64,000 bases of DNA from Stenotrophomonas sp. PS02289 (GCF_029960115.1 NZ_JASCOZ010000003.1:1-64000), one strand, 5' to 3'; counted from the stretch's first letter, positions 35,663-44,574 are shown. Made by a program: numbers and translations. Notes: generated from the letters alone by a model not told the origin.

Positions 35663-36046
35663 ATGCAGAACATGCCGTCACTCACCCGCCCTTCCGCCCG
35701 AATCCTGTTGGTGGAAGATGACATGCACCTGGCGGGATTCGTGGAAGAGGCAATCACCGACCTCGGCCATGAGGTCATCCACGCTTACAGCGTTCTGGAC
35801 GCGTTGTGGCAGCTTGAAACCGGAATATTCGACCTAGCGGTACTGGATGTGGAACTACGCGACGGAGCGGTGTTTCCGGTGGCCGACAGACTCGCCACGG
35901 CGAATACCCCGTACTTGTTTGCCTCTGCGGTCTACGGACAGCTAGTGCCAACGCGCCATCAGCATGCTCCATTCATCGCCAAACCATTCCACCTTGAGTT
36001 GCTTCAAGAGGCTGTCCGCACGACTTTGGCGCACGCATCGTATTGA
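35663..36046 (+). CDS. Single-domain response regulator, 127 aa
   Basis: The receiver domain reads RILLVEDDMHLAGFVEEAIT (acidic pocket), FDLAVLDVELRDGAVFPVAD (phospho-Asp in VLDVEL) and HAPFIAKPFHLELLQEAV (conserved Lys in AKPF). No output domain is present. No histidine kinase lies in the window, so the partner is elsewhere. It closes the plus-strand cargo set. Confidence 0.9.
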   Translation: MQNMPSLTRPSARILLVEDDMHLAGFVEEAITDLGHEVIHAYSVLDALWQLETGIFDLAVLDVELRDGAVFPVADRLATANTPYLFASAVYGQLVPTRHQHAPFIAKPFHLELLQEAVRTTLAHASY

Positions 36047-36175
36047 TGGACCGAGTGTCAAAAGCAATAAAAACGACTGGAAATACACTCTTTGCCCCGA
36101 CGCGACCACCTTGTAGCTAATGTAGTGTGCACGTTCCACTTTAGAATGAGGTTTCGCCCAAGATCCCTCTCTTCC

Positions 36176-36496
36176 CTAGCCATACTTAGGGTTCGCGCCT
36201 TCTTTCGACCGAGGCAATCCCCCGGGAAACAGCGAATGCAGCTTGGATCTGGACATCCCGAACCTTTTTAGGACGTGCTTGACGGTAGCACCATTTAAGA
36301 GCGCCGCGCTTATTTCATCGACCGGGTACACCCTCACCCGAGCGCGTGCCGGGAAGTAGAGCTGCTCCCCTGCGAAGCAGTCCATAACTGATTCCACAAA
36401 GGGCTGTGCCATCCGTTCGCTGATTCCAATATCCGCAAGCATTGCGGCCATTAGCCGCTCGCGCAACTGGTCGGCAACCTCGCTACGCTTCGCCAT
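36176..36496 (-). CDS. Mor-like phage transcription activator, 106 aa
   Basis: The product (MAKRSEVADQLRERLMAAML...) includes AQPFVESVMDCFAGEQLYFP, RVYPVDEISAALLNGATVKH and VLKRFGMSRSKLHSLFPG, the helix-turn-helix of the Mor/C activator family, which turns on middle or late phage genes. ATG 36496 follows a GTG at 36499. It is the last gene of the minus-strand phage run. Its late targets (head and tail genes) are not in the element. Confidence 0.75.
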   Translation of the reverse strand: MAKRSEVADQLRERLMAAMLADIGISERMAQPFVESVMDCFAGEQLYFPARARVRVYPVDEISAALLNGATVKHVLKRFGMSRSKLHSLFPGGLPRSKEGANPKYG

Positions 36497-36743
36497 CACT
36501 GCCCCCTCTCACCATCCTTCCGTTCGAGCTCTTTTTCTTGCATTCGACTCCTCCATCGTTCGGAACTTCTAATGTTTCACGGGAATCACGGTCGCGTAGA
36601 CAGGTACATTCATCGGGAGCAAAGGAAAGCAGAAGGTCTACTGGCTGCAGTTCTCGTAGTTCCTTGTCCCTTACGCAACCAGCAGTTGCTTCTGCGGCAG
36701 GGGCCGCACGCAGCTGCGGAGTGCTCACTTTACCGTCTGCCAT
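36483..36743 (-). CDS. Small phage-region protein, 86 aa
   Basis: The ATG overlaps the terminase stop as TAATG, a strong sign of coupled translation. The 3' end overlaps the Mor-like gene by 14 bp. The product (MADGKVSTPQLRAAPAAEAT...) has two cysteine-containing stretches (GCVRDKELRELQ, DECTCLRDRDSRE) and a basic C-terminus. I do not recognise it. The position after the terminase would fit a head-completion or regulatory role. Confidence 0.5.
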   Translation of the reverse strand: MADGKVSTPQLRAAPAAEATAGCVRDKELRELQPVDLLLSFAPDECTCLRDRDSRETLEVPNDGGVECKKKSSNGRMVRGGSDGEA

Positions 36744-38710
36744 TACAGCCCCCACCCCTCTCGACCGAAGCCAGAGCTGCGCGGACGTAAGCCTTGGTCA
36801 CTCGGTCTCTTGGGCGACATCGATGTTCCACGGGAATCCATTTCGCCCTGTCCTTGCACATCGCAAAGAGCGTTCTCGGCACCCGAGTCGGTTTCACGGG
36901 AATCCGCACCCGCGCTTGCAACTGATGCTGCCAACTTTGCCTCCAAAGCGTCCCAGTCGGACTTGGTGAATCGGTGCAGACGCACCTCGGCGTGGTGCGC
37001 GGCGGCATAGGCGTACACCCATGTGTCGAGCGGTTCATTGCGCGTGACCCGCTTCTCGAACCGGTTCTTAACCGGGTTGTAGACCTCCGACACCAGGCCC
37101 GGGAAGAACTCCTGCGGCAGCTCATCACTGAAGCGCACCAGCCGCGCTTCGGCCTGCCGTTCGGCGTCGGCCGCAAGGCGGCTGTAGAGGTAGTGCTTGG
37201 CCGCCACGGTGCCCACGTGATGAATGGTGATGCCACGCTTGTCAGTGCGTTCCTTCCAGGTCACATCGACCAGCTTGCCCTTGGACAGAATCGGGGCGTT
37301 GTTGGGCACCGCGCCGAAGATGCACATGACGCGGGTGATCTTGCGTTGACGCACGTAGTTCTTGACCGCCTCGGTCCGGTGGCCGCCGGCATCGATGGCC
37401 GTGGCCGATGGGCGCAGTTGCACGCCGTCCTCGCGCTCGATGGGACGATTGAGCAGATCCGTCAGCGCCACCCACACGTCTTCCTCGGCCGGGTCTCCGG
37501 CCAGCTCCACATAGTCCATCGTCCAGGCAGTCATCCCCCTTCCCCAGCCGACCACGTGAACCGCGAGGCGGTTGTCCTGGGTATCCACTCCGACGGTGAT
37601 GGCCAGCACGCCGCGCGGCGCGTGGCGTAGGCGGTAGCCTTCGGCGCGGTCGGCGATCACGTTGTGCTTCACCGCCCGCATCTTGGGGTCTTCCCACGTC
37701 TCGGCCAGACGGTCGTTGACGAAGGTCTTCAACGAGGCCGGGTCGTTCTGCGCGTCCAGCCACTCGCGCACCAGGGCGACCCAGCGCGGGCCGAGGCCAA
37801 ATTGGTAGTACAGGCAGTTGATGTGGTAACCGCGAATGGGCGAGTCCGGGTTGGCGGGCACCCAACGGCCGGCCGCAATCATGTCGGCCTTGTGGTGCTC
37901 TTCGATACATGCACCGCACTCGCTACAGGCGTACCACGCATGTTTGGCATCGGGCGACCAGTGCAGACCGCTCCACTGCAGGTGCTGGAAGTGGCCGCAG
38001 TGCGGGCACGGCAGGTGGTAACGACGTTGATCCGACTTTTCGTACAGCTTCGAGATCCGGCTCAGCCCGGTGATGCCGGGGGTGCTGATGTAGAGCCGCT
38101 TGTAGGTGGTCGGGAAGGACGAAGTGCGACCGTCCAGCATCTTGACCGGGTCATCGCCGGTCAGCAGCACCTGCGGGGCTTCATCGATCTCATCGACCAC
38201 CAGGTTCTTGACAGTGGTGGATTTGAGGCGCTGCGGGCTGCCCATGTGCTCCACGTAGAGCTGGCCACCGGCGAAGTCTTTGAAGGTGCGCTGGTTGGAG
38301 CTGTCGCGACTGGCGGTACTGCTCAGGGCTTTGCGCACCGCCTTGCACACCTCGATCATCGGGTTGAGCTTCTGGTTCACCCACTTGTTCATGGATGCCT
38401 CGCCCGGCAGCGCGTACATGATCGGGGCCGGGGCGTAGTCCATCCAGTAGGCGATGGAATTGGTGGCGATCTGGCTCTTGCCGAACTGGATCGGGAACAT
38501 GCAGGCCTGGTCGTGCACCGGGCTGCGCGCGGACATGTTGTCCATCGGCTCGCGCAGCGGCGGGTTGCGGTCGGTCACCCACCGGCCAGCCTTGCTGCTG
38601 CCCTTGGTGGACAGGCGCATGTGTTCGTCGCACCACTGCGAGACGGTCAGCGGGCGGCGCGGCTGCAGCGAGCGGGCGAGCACGGTGTGGATGCGGGCCT
38701 GGGCGGTCAT
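36743..38710 (-). CDS. Phage terminase large subunit (GpA family)
   Basis: The 655-residue packaging motor is of lambda GpA type. The N-terminal ATPase has QFGKSQIATNSIAYWMDYAP (modified Walker A) and LVVDEIDEAPQ (Walker B). The zinc-finger-like region is CPHCGHFQHL...CSECGACIEEHH. The nuclease domain has TVGVDTQDNRLAVHVVGWGR and ATAIDAGGHRTEAVKNYVR. The C-terminus extends with Ser/Arg-rich low complexity. The start overlaps the small-subunit stop (ATGA). No portal gene follows, which is unusual. Confidence 0.93.
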   Translation of the reverse strand: MTAQARIHTVLARSLQPRRPLTVSQWCDEHMRLSTKGSSKAGRWVTDRNPPLREPMDNMSARSPVHDQACMFPIQFGKSQIATNSIAYWMDYAPAPIMYALPGEASMNKWVNQKLNPMIEVCKAVRKALSSTASRDSSNQRTFKDFAGGQLYVEHMGSPQRLKSTTVKNLVVDEIDEAPQVLLTGDDPVKMLDGRTSSFPTTYKRLYISTPGITGLSRISKLYEKSDQRRYHLPCPHCGHFQHLQWSGLHWSPDAKHAWYACSECGACIEEHHKADMIAAGRWVPANPDSPIRGYHINCLYYQFGLGPRWVALVREWLDAQNDPASLKTFVNDRLAETWEDPKMRAVKHNVIADRAEGYRLRHAPRGVLAITVGVDTQDNRLAVHVVGWGRGMTAWTMDYVELAGDPAEEDVWVALTDLLNRPIEREDGVQLRPSATAIDAGGHRTEAVKNYVRQRKITRVMCIFGAVPNNAPILSKGKLVDVTWKERTDKRGITIHHVGTVAAKHYLYSRLAADAERQAEARLVRFSDELPQEFFPGLVSEVYNPVKNRFEKRVTRNEPLDTWVYAYAAAHHAEVRLHRFTKSDWDALEAKLAASVASAGADSRETDSGAENALCDVQGQGEMDSRGTSMSPKRPSDQGLRPRSSGFGREGWGL

Positions 38711-39351
38711 TCGGCCACCGCCATCGCGGCCACGCGGAAGCCACGGCTCATCTCTTCCAGGGCGTGGCTGACCTCGTTCCAGATCAGCTCGCGGCAGCGG
38801 GCCTCATCGCTGGTAGCGGCCAGCTGCGGTGCCAAGGTGTCGGCCATGCGCTCCAGTTCCACGCGAATCGCCGTGGCCGCCTCGGCCAGTTCGTGCTCGA
38901 CCTGGGCGGCATCGAGCAGCTTGCCCATGCTGACCTCGTAGTCGCGGGCAGCAGCCTTGGCGTCGATCTCGGCCTTGTCGGCCAAGGCCTTAGCCTTGCG
39001 CTTGGCATCGGGGGTCGCAGGAGCCGGCGAGCCCTCCCTGCCCTCGCCTTCGCCATCCGCGTCTGCGTCTACGTCCAGCTCTTCAGCGTCAGAGCCTGCG
39101 TCGGTGACGCCCCCTTCCCCCGCCCCCGCCAGCGAAGAACCCCGCGCCTGCGCATGGCGGGCGGCGACGGCGCTGTAGGCCGGATCCTGGGTCTGGGCGT
39201 ACAGCGCCAGGGAGGCGTCGCGCAGGTAGCCCTTGCCGTCTTCAGCGCTGACCAGGCGACCCTTCTTCTTCAGCTCCACGATGTAGGACGGCCGACAGCC
39301 AATCAGCACCGCCAGCTCTTTGCCCGTGACCTGTACGTCCTCAGAAGCCAT
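38707..39351 (-). CDS. Terminase small subunit-like DNA-binding protein, 214 aa
   Basis: The N-terminus (VQVTGKELAVLIGCRPSYIV) is a winged helix-turn-helix like Nu1. The middle is a Gly/Asp/Glu-rich acidic linker (AEELDVDADADGEGEGREGS). The C-terminal half is helical (KADKAEID... LLDAAQVEHELAEAATAIRV) for oligomerisation and contact with the large subunit. It directly precedes the large subunit with a 4-bp overlap. The repeat array upstream (39439-39694) could be its recognition site. Confidence 0.85.
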   Translation of the reverse strand: MASEDVQVTGKELAVLIGCRPSYIVELKKKGRLVSAEDGKGYLRDASLALYAQTQDPAYSAVAARHAQARGSSLAGAGEGGVTDAGSDAEELDVDADADGEGEGREGSPAPATPDAKRKAKALADKAEIDAKAAARDYEVSMGKLLDAAQVEHELAEAATAIRVELERMADTLAPQLAATSDEARCRELIWNEVSHALEEMSRGFRVAAMAVAE

Positions 39352-39438
39352 CTACAGCCTCCCCTTCCATTTTTTTCAAAAGAGCAGTGACAGAAGAAAA
39401 CGCGCGCGCGAGCGTAGGTGCCTGACGTGCAAGCGTGC

Positions 39439-39694
39439 GTGCGGGACGTGCGGCGTGCCGTGCGGGAACGCAGAGGCTCGAAACGCTTGCGCTGCCTGCG
39501 TTGTGCGGGACGTGCGGGATGTGCGGGCACCTATACGCGCGGGCGGGCGCACCCCTGTGTGTGCAAAGCGGCGCATCGCTACGCGCACGCCCGCGCAGGT
39601 GCGTTAGGGCAGTCCCGCACGTCCCGCACAGCCCTACTGCCACTAGGCCAAATGCCCGCACAGATGCCCGCACACCATCCCGCACGTCCCGCAC
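39439..39694. repeat. Array of GTGCGGGA octamers, direct and inverted
   Basis: GTGCGGGA occurs at 39439, 39460, 39503 and 39512; its complement TCCCGCAC occurs at 39613, 39622, 39678 and 39687. Three pairs have exactly 9-bp spacing. Near-matches (GTGCGGGC at 39521, TGCCCGCA at 39653 and 39665) add to it. The array fills the non-coding gap between primase and terminase genes and has two-fold symmetry. It fits an iteron-type replication origin or a terminase binding site. Confidence 0.7.
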
Positions 39695-39711
39695 GTCTAC
39701 AGGCGAGCGAC

Positions 39712-42123
39712 TCATGCACGCCCCCGGTAGTCGTTGAAAGCATTGCGGAAGGCCACCAGTTCATCGCCCAGGAAGGCCTGCTCGCTGCGGTCGTCCTCCG
39801 GCTTGGTCGGTCCCAGCATCAAGAACCCGTGCGGGCCCAGGGTGTTCTGGCCCACGATGTAGCGCTTGCGCGCCCGGTCCGGGTGGAGGATCTGTCGCTT
39901 GCGCACCAGGGCATTGACGAACTTGGGGTTGGGCGCAGGCCGCACGCCCTCCTTGTTGCACCACACCTTGTAGAGCTCATACCACTCTTTGGACAGCGCC
40001 GGCCGGGGCTTAACCCCGGGTATGTCGTTGCCATAGAGCTCATCCAGGAACCGCTGCGGGCTGTCCTGACTCAGACCGATCAGCTCGCGCTTGGCATCGG
40101 TCATCGGCGGATTGGTGCCGTTGGTGAACCCGGTCAGGTCCAGCCGCAGCAGGTAATCGTGCAAGGCGGCGGTGCCGCCGTTGCGGATCTCCTCCAGCGC
40201 TTCTTCGTAGAACGCCTGTGTCAGCTTGTCCGGCGTCCAGATCACCGCGTGGCGGCGGTCGTCTTCTTCGAGCACGACGGGCATGGCCTCGTTGGAGAGG
40301 AACACCAGATTGGCGTGGTTGTCTTCCTCGTAGGCCTGGATGTTCTTGGGGTTGATGCGGATCCGGTCGCCGGTGATCAGCGCCTTGAGCTTGTTCTTGA
40401 GGTGGTAGACCTCGGTGCGGGCGACCACTTCGTCGGCCAGCAGGAACAGCTTGCGGCTGGCCCAGTCGTTGAACTTGTCTTCCAGCGCGGCCTGGTCCAG
40501 CACCCGGCCGTAGTCCCCGAACAGCTTCATGTACTCATCGAAGAACATGTTCTTGCCGGTGCCCTGCGGGCCGTGGATGACGATGGTGCTCTTCATCTTG
40601 GCCCCCGGGTGCTGCAACGGGTACGCCAGCCATTTCAGGACCCAGTCGTAGAGGGCCTTCTGGTTGGACTCGTTGCCGCACATGTGCCAGAGCAGGTGCA
40701 GCAGCTTGGAGCACTCACCGGCCTTGGGTACGGTCGGCCAGCCGGCGAACAGGTTGCAGGTGACGCCCTCCTTCGTGCCGGACGGGTCGAAGTCCACCTC
40801 GCGCACGCGCACGATGGATCGGCCGGGGTGTTCCATCCAGGCACGGTGCAGTTCGCGGCGCACACAGGCGTGGCCCATGTCTGCCAGCGCCATGAGCATG
40901 TGCTCTTTGTGATCGAACACCGTGCCGCCCTGCCCGTACACCAGCGCAAAGCGCTCCAGCAGTTCGTCCAGCGAGTCGATGGGCTTGAGCTTGGCTTTGC
41001 CCCCGTCCCCGGTGGTGGTGAGCAAAGGCGCGTAATTTTCGCTACGGGGACGCCACGAAAGCTCCGTGATGCGGGCCTCGACCTGGCTGCGCACGACGTG
41101 CAGGCCTTCGAGCACGTGCAGGTCGTTGAAGTCGCTGATCTTGCGGCCGGTGTCGATGAAGCGCTCGCGCCGGTCTTCCTCGTCGGCGAAGCTGGGCAAC
41201 AGCACCGCGCCGCCCACGTCCATTGCCGCCGCTTCCGCGCCGAGCAGGCCGGCATTGGATGCGCCGTGCGATTCGCCGCAGGTCGGACAGATCTCCGGGG
41301 CGTCGGCCAGCACCAGGCGCGACTTGCAGCGCCGGCACTTCTGCAGCACGTCGTCATCGCCGCAGACCAGCACCTTGACGCTGCGATACCGCTTTGCCAA
41401 GGATGAAGCGACCGGCATCAGGTTGCCGGCATCGAAGGCCACGGCCACCGGGTAGCCGGTGGCCATGTGCAGGGTGGACGCGGTGGCATAGCCTTCGGCC
41501 ACCAGCAGGATCCACTGCGGTGTCCCGCCGATCAGGTGGAAGTGGCCCTTCTTGGCCAGCCCAGGCGGCCAGAATTCCTTGGCCGGCTTGTTGCTGGCCT
41601 TGGCCTGTTTGGCACTGCGCAGCACCTGCAGGCCGTGCACGGAGCCGTTCGGATCCAGCAGAGGCACCAATGCGACACCGCTGCGGCCATAGCGCAGCCC
41701 GAATGCCTGCACCGACTTGTCGACCAGGTAGTCAGCCTCGCCTTCCGGCAGCGCCCTGTTCCAGGCGGCCGTCGCACGCGCGGCCGCACGGCGGTTCTGC
41801 TCCAGCCGCGCCGCCTCTGCCCGGCGGCGGTCCTCGGCCAGCCGGCGCTTGAGCGCCTCGCGCTGCTCCTGGCAGAAAGCGCAGTCGCGCTTGTGCAGCT
41901 CCACCTTCTGCGCCCCGTTGTCGTTGCCGTGCCAGACCCCGAAGGTGCCGACGACCAGCGTATCGCCGCTGCTGGTGTTGAGCTCATGCAGCACGTACCA
42001 GCCGCGGCGCTCGCGCGACCCTTCGACCCGGCAGCGCACCATGCGCCCGCTGGTGTCCAAAGTATCGATCAGCAGGCCAGCTGCGGTCAGCTGGCCGAGG
42101 ACATCAGAGTAATTGGCAGACAT
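39712..42123 (-). CDS. Phage primase/helicase (TOPRIM + DUF5906), 803 aa
   Basis: The N-terminal part has a Cys-containing segment (LHKRDCAFCQEQ) and a TOPRIM-like region (WILLVAEGYATASTLHMATG, SVKVLVCGDDDVLQK), with an inserted zinc ribbon KCRRCKS...CPTCGES. The C-terminal D5/DUF5906-type helicase has Walker A VIHGPQGTGKNMFF, Walker B LFLLADEVVART and NLVFLSNEAMPVVLEEDDRR. It would start and unwind DNA for element replication. It is the largest gene of the minus-strand phage run. Confidence 0.9.
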   Translation of the reverse strand: MSANYSDVLGQLTAAGLLIDTLDTSGRMVRCRVEGSRERRGWYVLHELNTSSGDTLVVGTFGVWHGNDNGAQKVELHKRDCAFCQEQREALKRRLAEDRRRAEAARLEQNRRAAARATAAWNRALPEGEADYLVDKSVQAFGLRYGRSGVALVPLLDPNGSVHGLQVLRSAKQAKASNKPAKEFWPPGLAKKGHFHLIGGTPQWILLVAEGYATASTLHMATGYPVAVAFDAGNLMPVASSLAKRYRSVKVLVCGDDDVLQKCRRCKSRLVLADAPEICPTCGESHGASNAGLLGAEAAAMDVGGAVLLPSFADEEDRRERFIDTGRKISDFNDLHVLEGLHVVRSQVEARITELSWRPRSENYAPLLTTTGDGGKAKLKPIDSLDELLERFALVYGQGGTVFDHKEHMLMALADMGHACVRRELHRAWMEHPGRSIVRVREVDFDPSGTKEGVTCNLFAGWPTVPKAGECSKLLHLLWHMCGNESNQKALYDWVLKWLAYPLQHPGAKMKSTIVIHGPQGTGKNMFFDEYMKLFGDYGRVLDQAALEDKFNDWASRKLFLLADEVVARTEVYHLKNKLKALITGDRIRINPKNIQAYEEDNHANLVFLSNEAMPVVLEEDDRRHAVIWTPDKLTQAFYEEALEEIRNGGTAALHDYLLRLDLTGFTNGTNPPMTDAKRELIGLSQDSPQRFLDELYGNDIPGVKPRPALSKEWYELYKVWCNKEGVRPAPNPKFVNALVRKRQILHPDRARKRYIVGQNTLGPHGFLMLGPTKPEDDRSEQAFLGDELVAFRNAFNDYRGRA

Positions 42124-42304
42124 TCAGTAAGTTCCAGAGCCGCTGTGTACCCGAGCAGTGCGCGCTTGATCACCCGCAAAACGCATGACCCAGGAGGACC
42201 CATCGACCGGCGCTCGTTCAGGTTCGACGTTCAGCTTCGAAGGCGCGAGCGAACTGAATCGACGCGACCGCGTTTCCATTGCTCCCCGGGGGGAAGGGGC
42301 GCGA

Positions 42305-42535
42305 TCAGGGCTCGCCATCGCGGCAGACCTCAAGCTGTAGGGAACATTGCCTCTGCTCCACAGATTCCAGCGCCGCCCAGGTGCGCTCACGTTCGGCCAG
42401 CGCGGCATCACCGACTGGTCCAGCCTCAGACCCGGACAGCAGCTGCTCGATCCGTTCAATCTCACGGCGCGCGGCCGCACTGACGATGCGCTTGCCGTGT
42501 GCACGTGGTGCCCGGGGCGCGCGGTAAGTGACCAT
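42305..42535 (-). CDS. Small phage protein, 76 aa
   Basis: The product (MVTYRAPRAPRAHGKRIVSA...) has a basic N-terminus and a helical middle (ARREIERIEQLLSGSEAGPV, LAERERTWAALESVEQRQ). The start lies 1 bp after the stop of the CII-like gene. The function is unknown. 181 bp separate it from the primase start. Confidence 0.6.
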   Translation of the reverse strand: MVTYRAPRAPRAHGKRIVSAAARREIERIEQLLSGSEAGPVGDAALAERERTWAALESVEQRQCSLQLEVCRDGEP

Positions 42536-42536
42536 G

Positions 42537-43064
42537 TCATGCCCGCGCCCTGCTCTTCTTCAAGGCCCGGCGCAGGTTTCGCTCGATCCGGTGACACATG
42601 GAGCGCAGATCCTGCAATGCATCGAGCATGCGGTCCGCCTCTTCCAGGGTGACCTTGTCGTCCTGCAGAACATCCAAGGCCACGGCTGACAGCTGCCCGC
42701 AGAACTTGGAGACGTGCAGCAGCTTGTCCCGGATCGCGGCGATCTCATCGGCCACCGCGTCGGGAGCGACGGGCACGTGGTCGATGGTCAGGTTGAACTG
42801 AGCGGCCAGGGACAGGATCCAGTCGGTGGCCACGGATGTGCCCGCCGCCTGCTCCACCATCCAGTCGGTGAGCATCTCCATCATTTCCATGGAGAGCGAC
42901 TCACCCTCCAGCCCGCGCAGCTTCTTGCGCAGGGACTCGCCCTTGATGGCGGCACCTCGGCGCTTGGTCAGGTACGCGGCGGCAGCGTTGACGCTGCCGG
43001 GCATGCGCGAGACGGCGTTGTAGGCCGCGTCGCGCCAGTAGATGTCGGAACGGGCACAGGTCAT
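42537..43064 (-). CDS. Phage CII-family regulatory protein, 175 aa
   Basis: The product begins MTCARSDIYWRDAAYNAVSR and continues AYLTKRRGAAIKGESLRKKL, GESLSMEMMEMLTDWMVEQ. This matches phage regulatory CII-type proteins found in Xanthomonas and Stenotrophomonas prophages, with a helix-turn-helix near residues 25-60. The C-terminal half is helical, with a basic end (RRALKKSRARA). It lies between the Cro-like genes and the primase, where an early regulator is expected. Confidence 0.8.
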   Translation of the reverse strand: MTCARSDIYWRDAAYNAVSRMPGSVNAAAAYLTKRRGAAIKGESLRKKLRGLEGESLSMEMMEMLTDWMVEQAAGTSVATDWILSLAAQFNLTIDHVPVAPDAVADEIAAIRDKLLHVSKFCGQLSAVALDVLQDDKVTLEEADRMLDALQDLRSMCHRIERNLRRALKKSRARA

Positions 43065-43253
43065 GCGGCTACCCCCTGAGAGGTAAGGCGTTTCATCGTT
43101 CCGCCTGCAACCCGCCCTGCCACACGATGGCAGCTATGAGCGAACTGATCCGATTCCAAGGCGGGGTGCGATTCACGGCCCTGCGCTCCTACTCCGCGTT
43201 GGGTGGTATCGGAGGTGTCATAGCGGTCCTGTTCACAACGTTCGAGCAGACAG

Positions 43254-43451
43254 CTACCCATGTGCCGGCACCTCCCTCCAATGAAACGGCCGCTCTTCGG
43301 CTTGTCCGAAGCTGCGAAGCGCCACCCAGCCGTCAGCATCAAACGCCACGCTGTCCGGGTGCCAGGTAACAAGAAGGCTTGGATCGACTAGTAGCCCCAC
43401 GTCGCTGTTGCCCAGCGCGGGATCTAGCAGGATCATTTGATGCTCAGTCAT
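43254..43451 (-). CDS. Small hypothetical protein, 65 aa
   Basis: The ATG overlaps the stop of the Cro-like gene (ATGA, 43448-43451). The product (MTEHQMILLDPALGNSDVGL...) is acidic with several Trp (TWHPDSVAFDADGW, RPFHWREV). I do not recognise it. 189 bp without a gene follow before the CII-like start. Confidence 0.6.
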   Translation of the reverse strand: MTEHQMILLDPALGNSDVGLLVDPSLLVTWHPDSVAFDADGWVALRSFGQAEERPFHWREVPAHG

Positions 43452-43639
43452 TTCTCCGGACCTTCCCCAACGTCAGGTCTAAGCCTTTGCAGTTGCAGCC
43501 ACCGCAACTCCGGAATCGGCTTGTCCCTTTCCCATTGGGCGACGGCAGCTCGGGAAATGCCGAACAGCTCCGCCAAATCCGCATCGGTGTCTAAGCCGAG
43601 GGCGGTTCTCACTTCATGCTTGGTCAGTGGCTGGGTCAT
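43448..43639 (-). CDS. Cro/YdaS-like DNA-binding protein, 63 aa
   Basis: The helix-turn-helix TDADLAELFGISRAAVAQWE is the Cro/YdaS type. Its small size and position, divergent from a CI-like gene across a short AT-rich operator region, fit the Cro side of a lysogeny switch. It is translationally coupled to the next gene. Confidence 0.85.
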   Translation of the reverse strand: MTQPLTKHEVRTALGLDTDADLAELFGISRAAVAQWERDKPIPELRWLQLQRLRPDVGEGPEK

Positions 43640-43711
43640 ATTCGGCCACAGTATTAAGAGGTCTTAACTCTGAGTCAAGCCCCCTTATCAACTCAATTGT
43701 TAAGCTGGCTT
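43640..43711. promoter_or_regulatory. Divergent operator/promoter region of the lysogeny switch
   Basis: A perfect dyad TTAAGA-GG-TCTTAA lies at 43654-43667. A second, looser dyad around CAATTG (43694-43699) has flanking TTATCAA and TTAAGC. The 72-bp gap is AT-rich against its surroundings and separates cro-like (minus) from cI-like (plus). Confidence 0.65.
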
Positions 43712-44149
43712 ATGCCCAGCACTAGCCTCGGACAGCGCCTCCAGCGCGCTATGCAGACCGCCCGGATCAACAAGCCGGCCGACCTTGCGCGCGCCTCGGA
43801 TACCACCACAGCCACCATAAGTAACTGGCTCAACGACAACGTCGTTCCGGAACACGTCAAGGCTGTACAGCTTTTCAAGATTGCCGACGCTGTGCAGATG
43901 GATGCGCGCGAGCTGCTGCTAGGACAGCGCAGCACGACCTCTCCAGCTGAACACTCACCGCCGTCTCAACCTGTGACATTGGATAGCTGGATAGTTGCGT
44001 TCCAGCTGGTGGCCGAAGCCCTCGACGGACGAGGACTGGAACTACCACCCGACAAGCGGGCTCAAGTGACGCTTCTAGCGTACGACCTGCTTCAAGAGGA
44101 ACTGCCACGGGCGAAGGTGCTGCGCTTCGTCCAAGCTGCCGCAGCCTAA
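43712..44149 (+). CDS. CI-like XRE-family repressor, 145 aa
   Basis: The N-terminal helix-turn-helix is LGQRLQRAMQTARINKPADL and ARASDTTTATISNWLNDNVV. The C-terminal half (WIVAFQLVAEALDGRGLELP) is helical and lacks the Ser/Lys protease motif of LexA-type CI repressors, so induction would not be by self-cleavage. I chose ATG 43712. There is almost no leader and no clear ribosome binding site, as in lambda cI from PRM. The next gene follows after 24 bp. Confidence 0.82.
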   Translation: MPSTSLGQRLQRAMQTARINKPADLARASDTTTATISNWLNDNVVPEHVKAVQLFKIADAVQMDARELLLGQRSTTSPAEHSPPSQPVTLDSWIVAFQLVAEALDGRGLELPPDKRAQVTLLAYDLLQEELPRAKVLRFVQAAAA

Positions 44150-44173
44150 GAGCGGCAACAGGGGGTACACAGG

Positions 44174-44542
44174 ATGTCGTCACGGGAAAAGGTGTCGCGG
44201 TTGCGGCAGTTACTCAGCGAAGCAACACCTATCCGCGAAAACCCACCTCGCTACTCTGAAAGCCAGACGGAAGCCTGGCGTAGATTCCAACACTTCGAGA
44301 CCTACAGCGCGCCGGTTCCACTGCAGTCTGACTGGCGTGCTGTTGCTTCGCGCGAGATCACTCGCATTGCTGGGTGGTACGGGTGGACCAATGAGATTCA
44401 ACGCGTCCTGGACCGCAATAATTCGCTTTTCATGTCGTCACTTCCAGATGACGAACTGCACGAATTGCTTGAGCGCATGAGGTGCTTAGAGGACTGTGCC
44501 CAGCAGGGCTTGGGCGCGCCTGACGCGCCCCCCGCCATGTGA
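44174..44542 (+). CDS. Hypothetical protein, 122 aa
   Basis: The product (MSSREKVSRLRQLLSEATPI...) is soluble and largely helical, with EAWRRFQHFETYSAPVPLQ and LPDDELHELLERMRCLED. No motif is recognisable. It is in the repressor transcript and ends just before a hairpin at 44550. Confidence 0.6.
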   Translation: MSSREKVSRLRQLLSEATPIRENPPRYSESQTEAWRRFQHFETYSAPVPLQSDWRAVASREITRIAGWYGWTNEIQRVLDRNNSLFMSSLPDDELHELLERMRCLEDCAQQGLGAPDAPPAM

Positions 44543-44549
44543 CCGAGCG

Positions 44550-44574
44550 GGACGCCTGTTATCGACAGGCGTCC
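44550..44574. terminator. Hairpin between convergent genes
   Basis: GGACGCCTGT (44550-44559) pairs perfectly with ACAGGCGTCC (44565-44574) around a 5-nt loop. There is no clear T-run. It overlaps the stop of the minus-strand gene at 44559. Confidence 0.45.

Noticed and set aside
39439-39694. CRISPR array
   Set aside because: The repeats are 8-bp, in both orientations and irregularly spaced, without 30-bp spacers or cas genes.
39418-41406. 662-codon plus-strand frame opposite the primase gene
   Set aside because: It mirrors the codon pattern of the primase on the other strand and has no recognisable motif; the minus strand shows Walker motifs.
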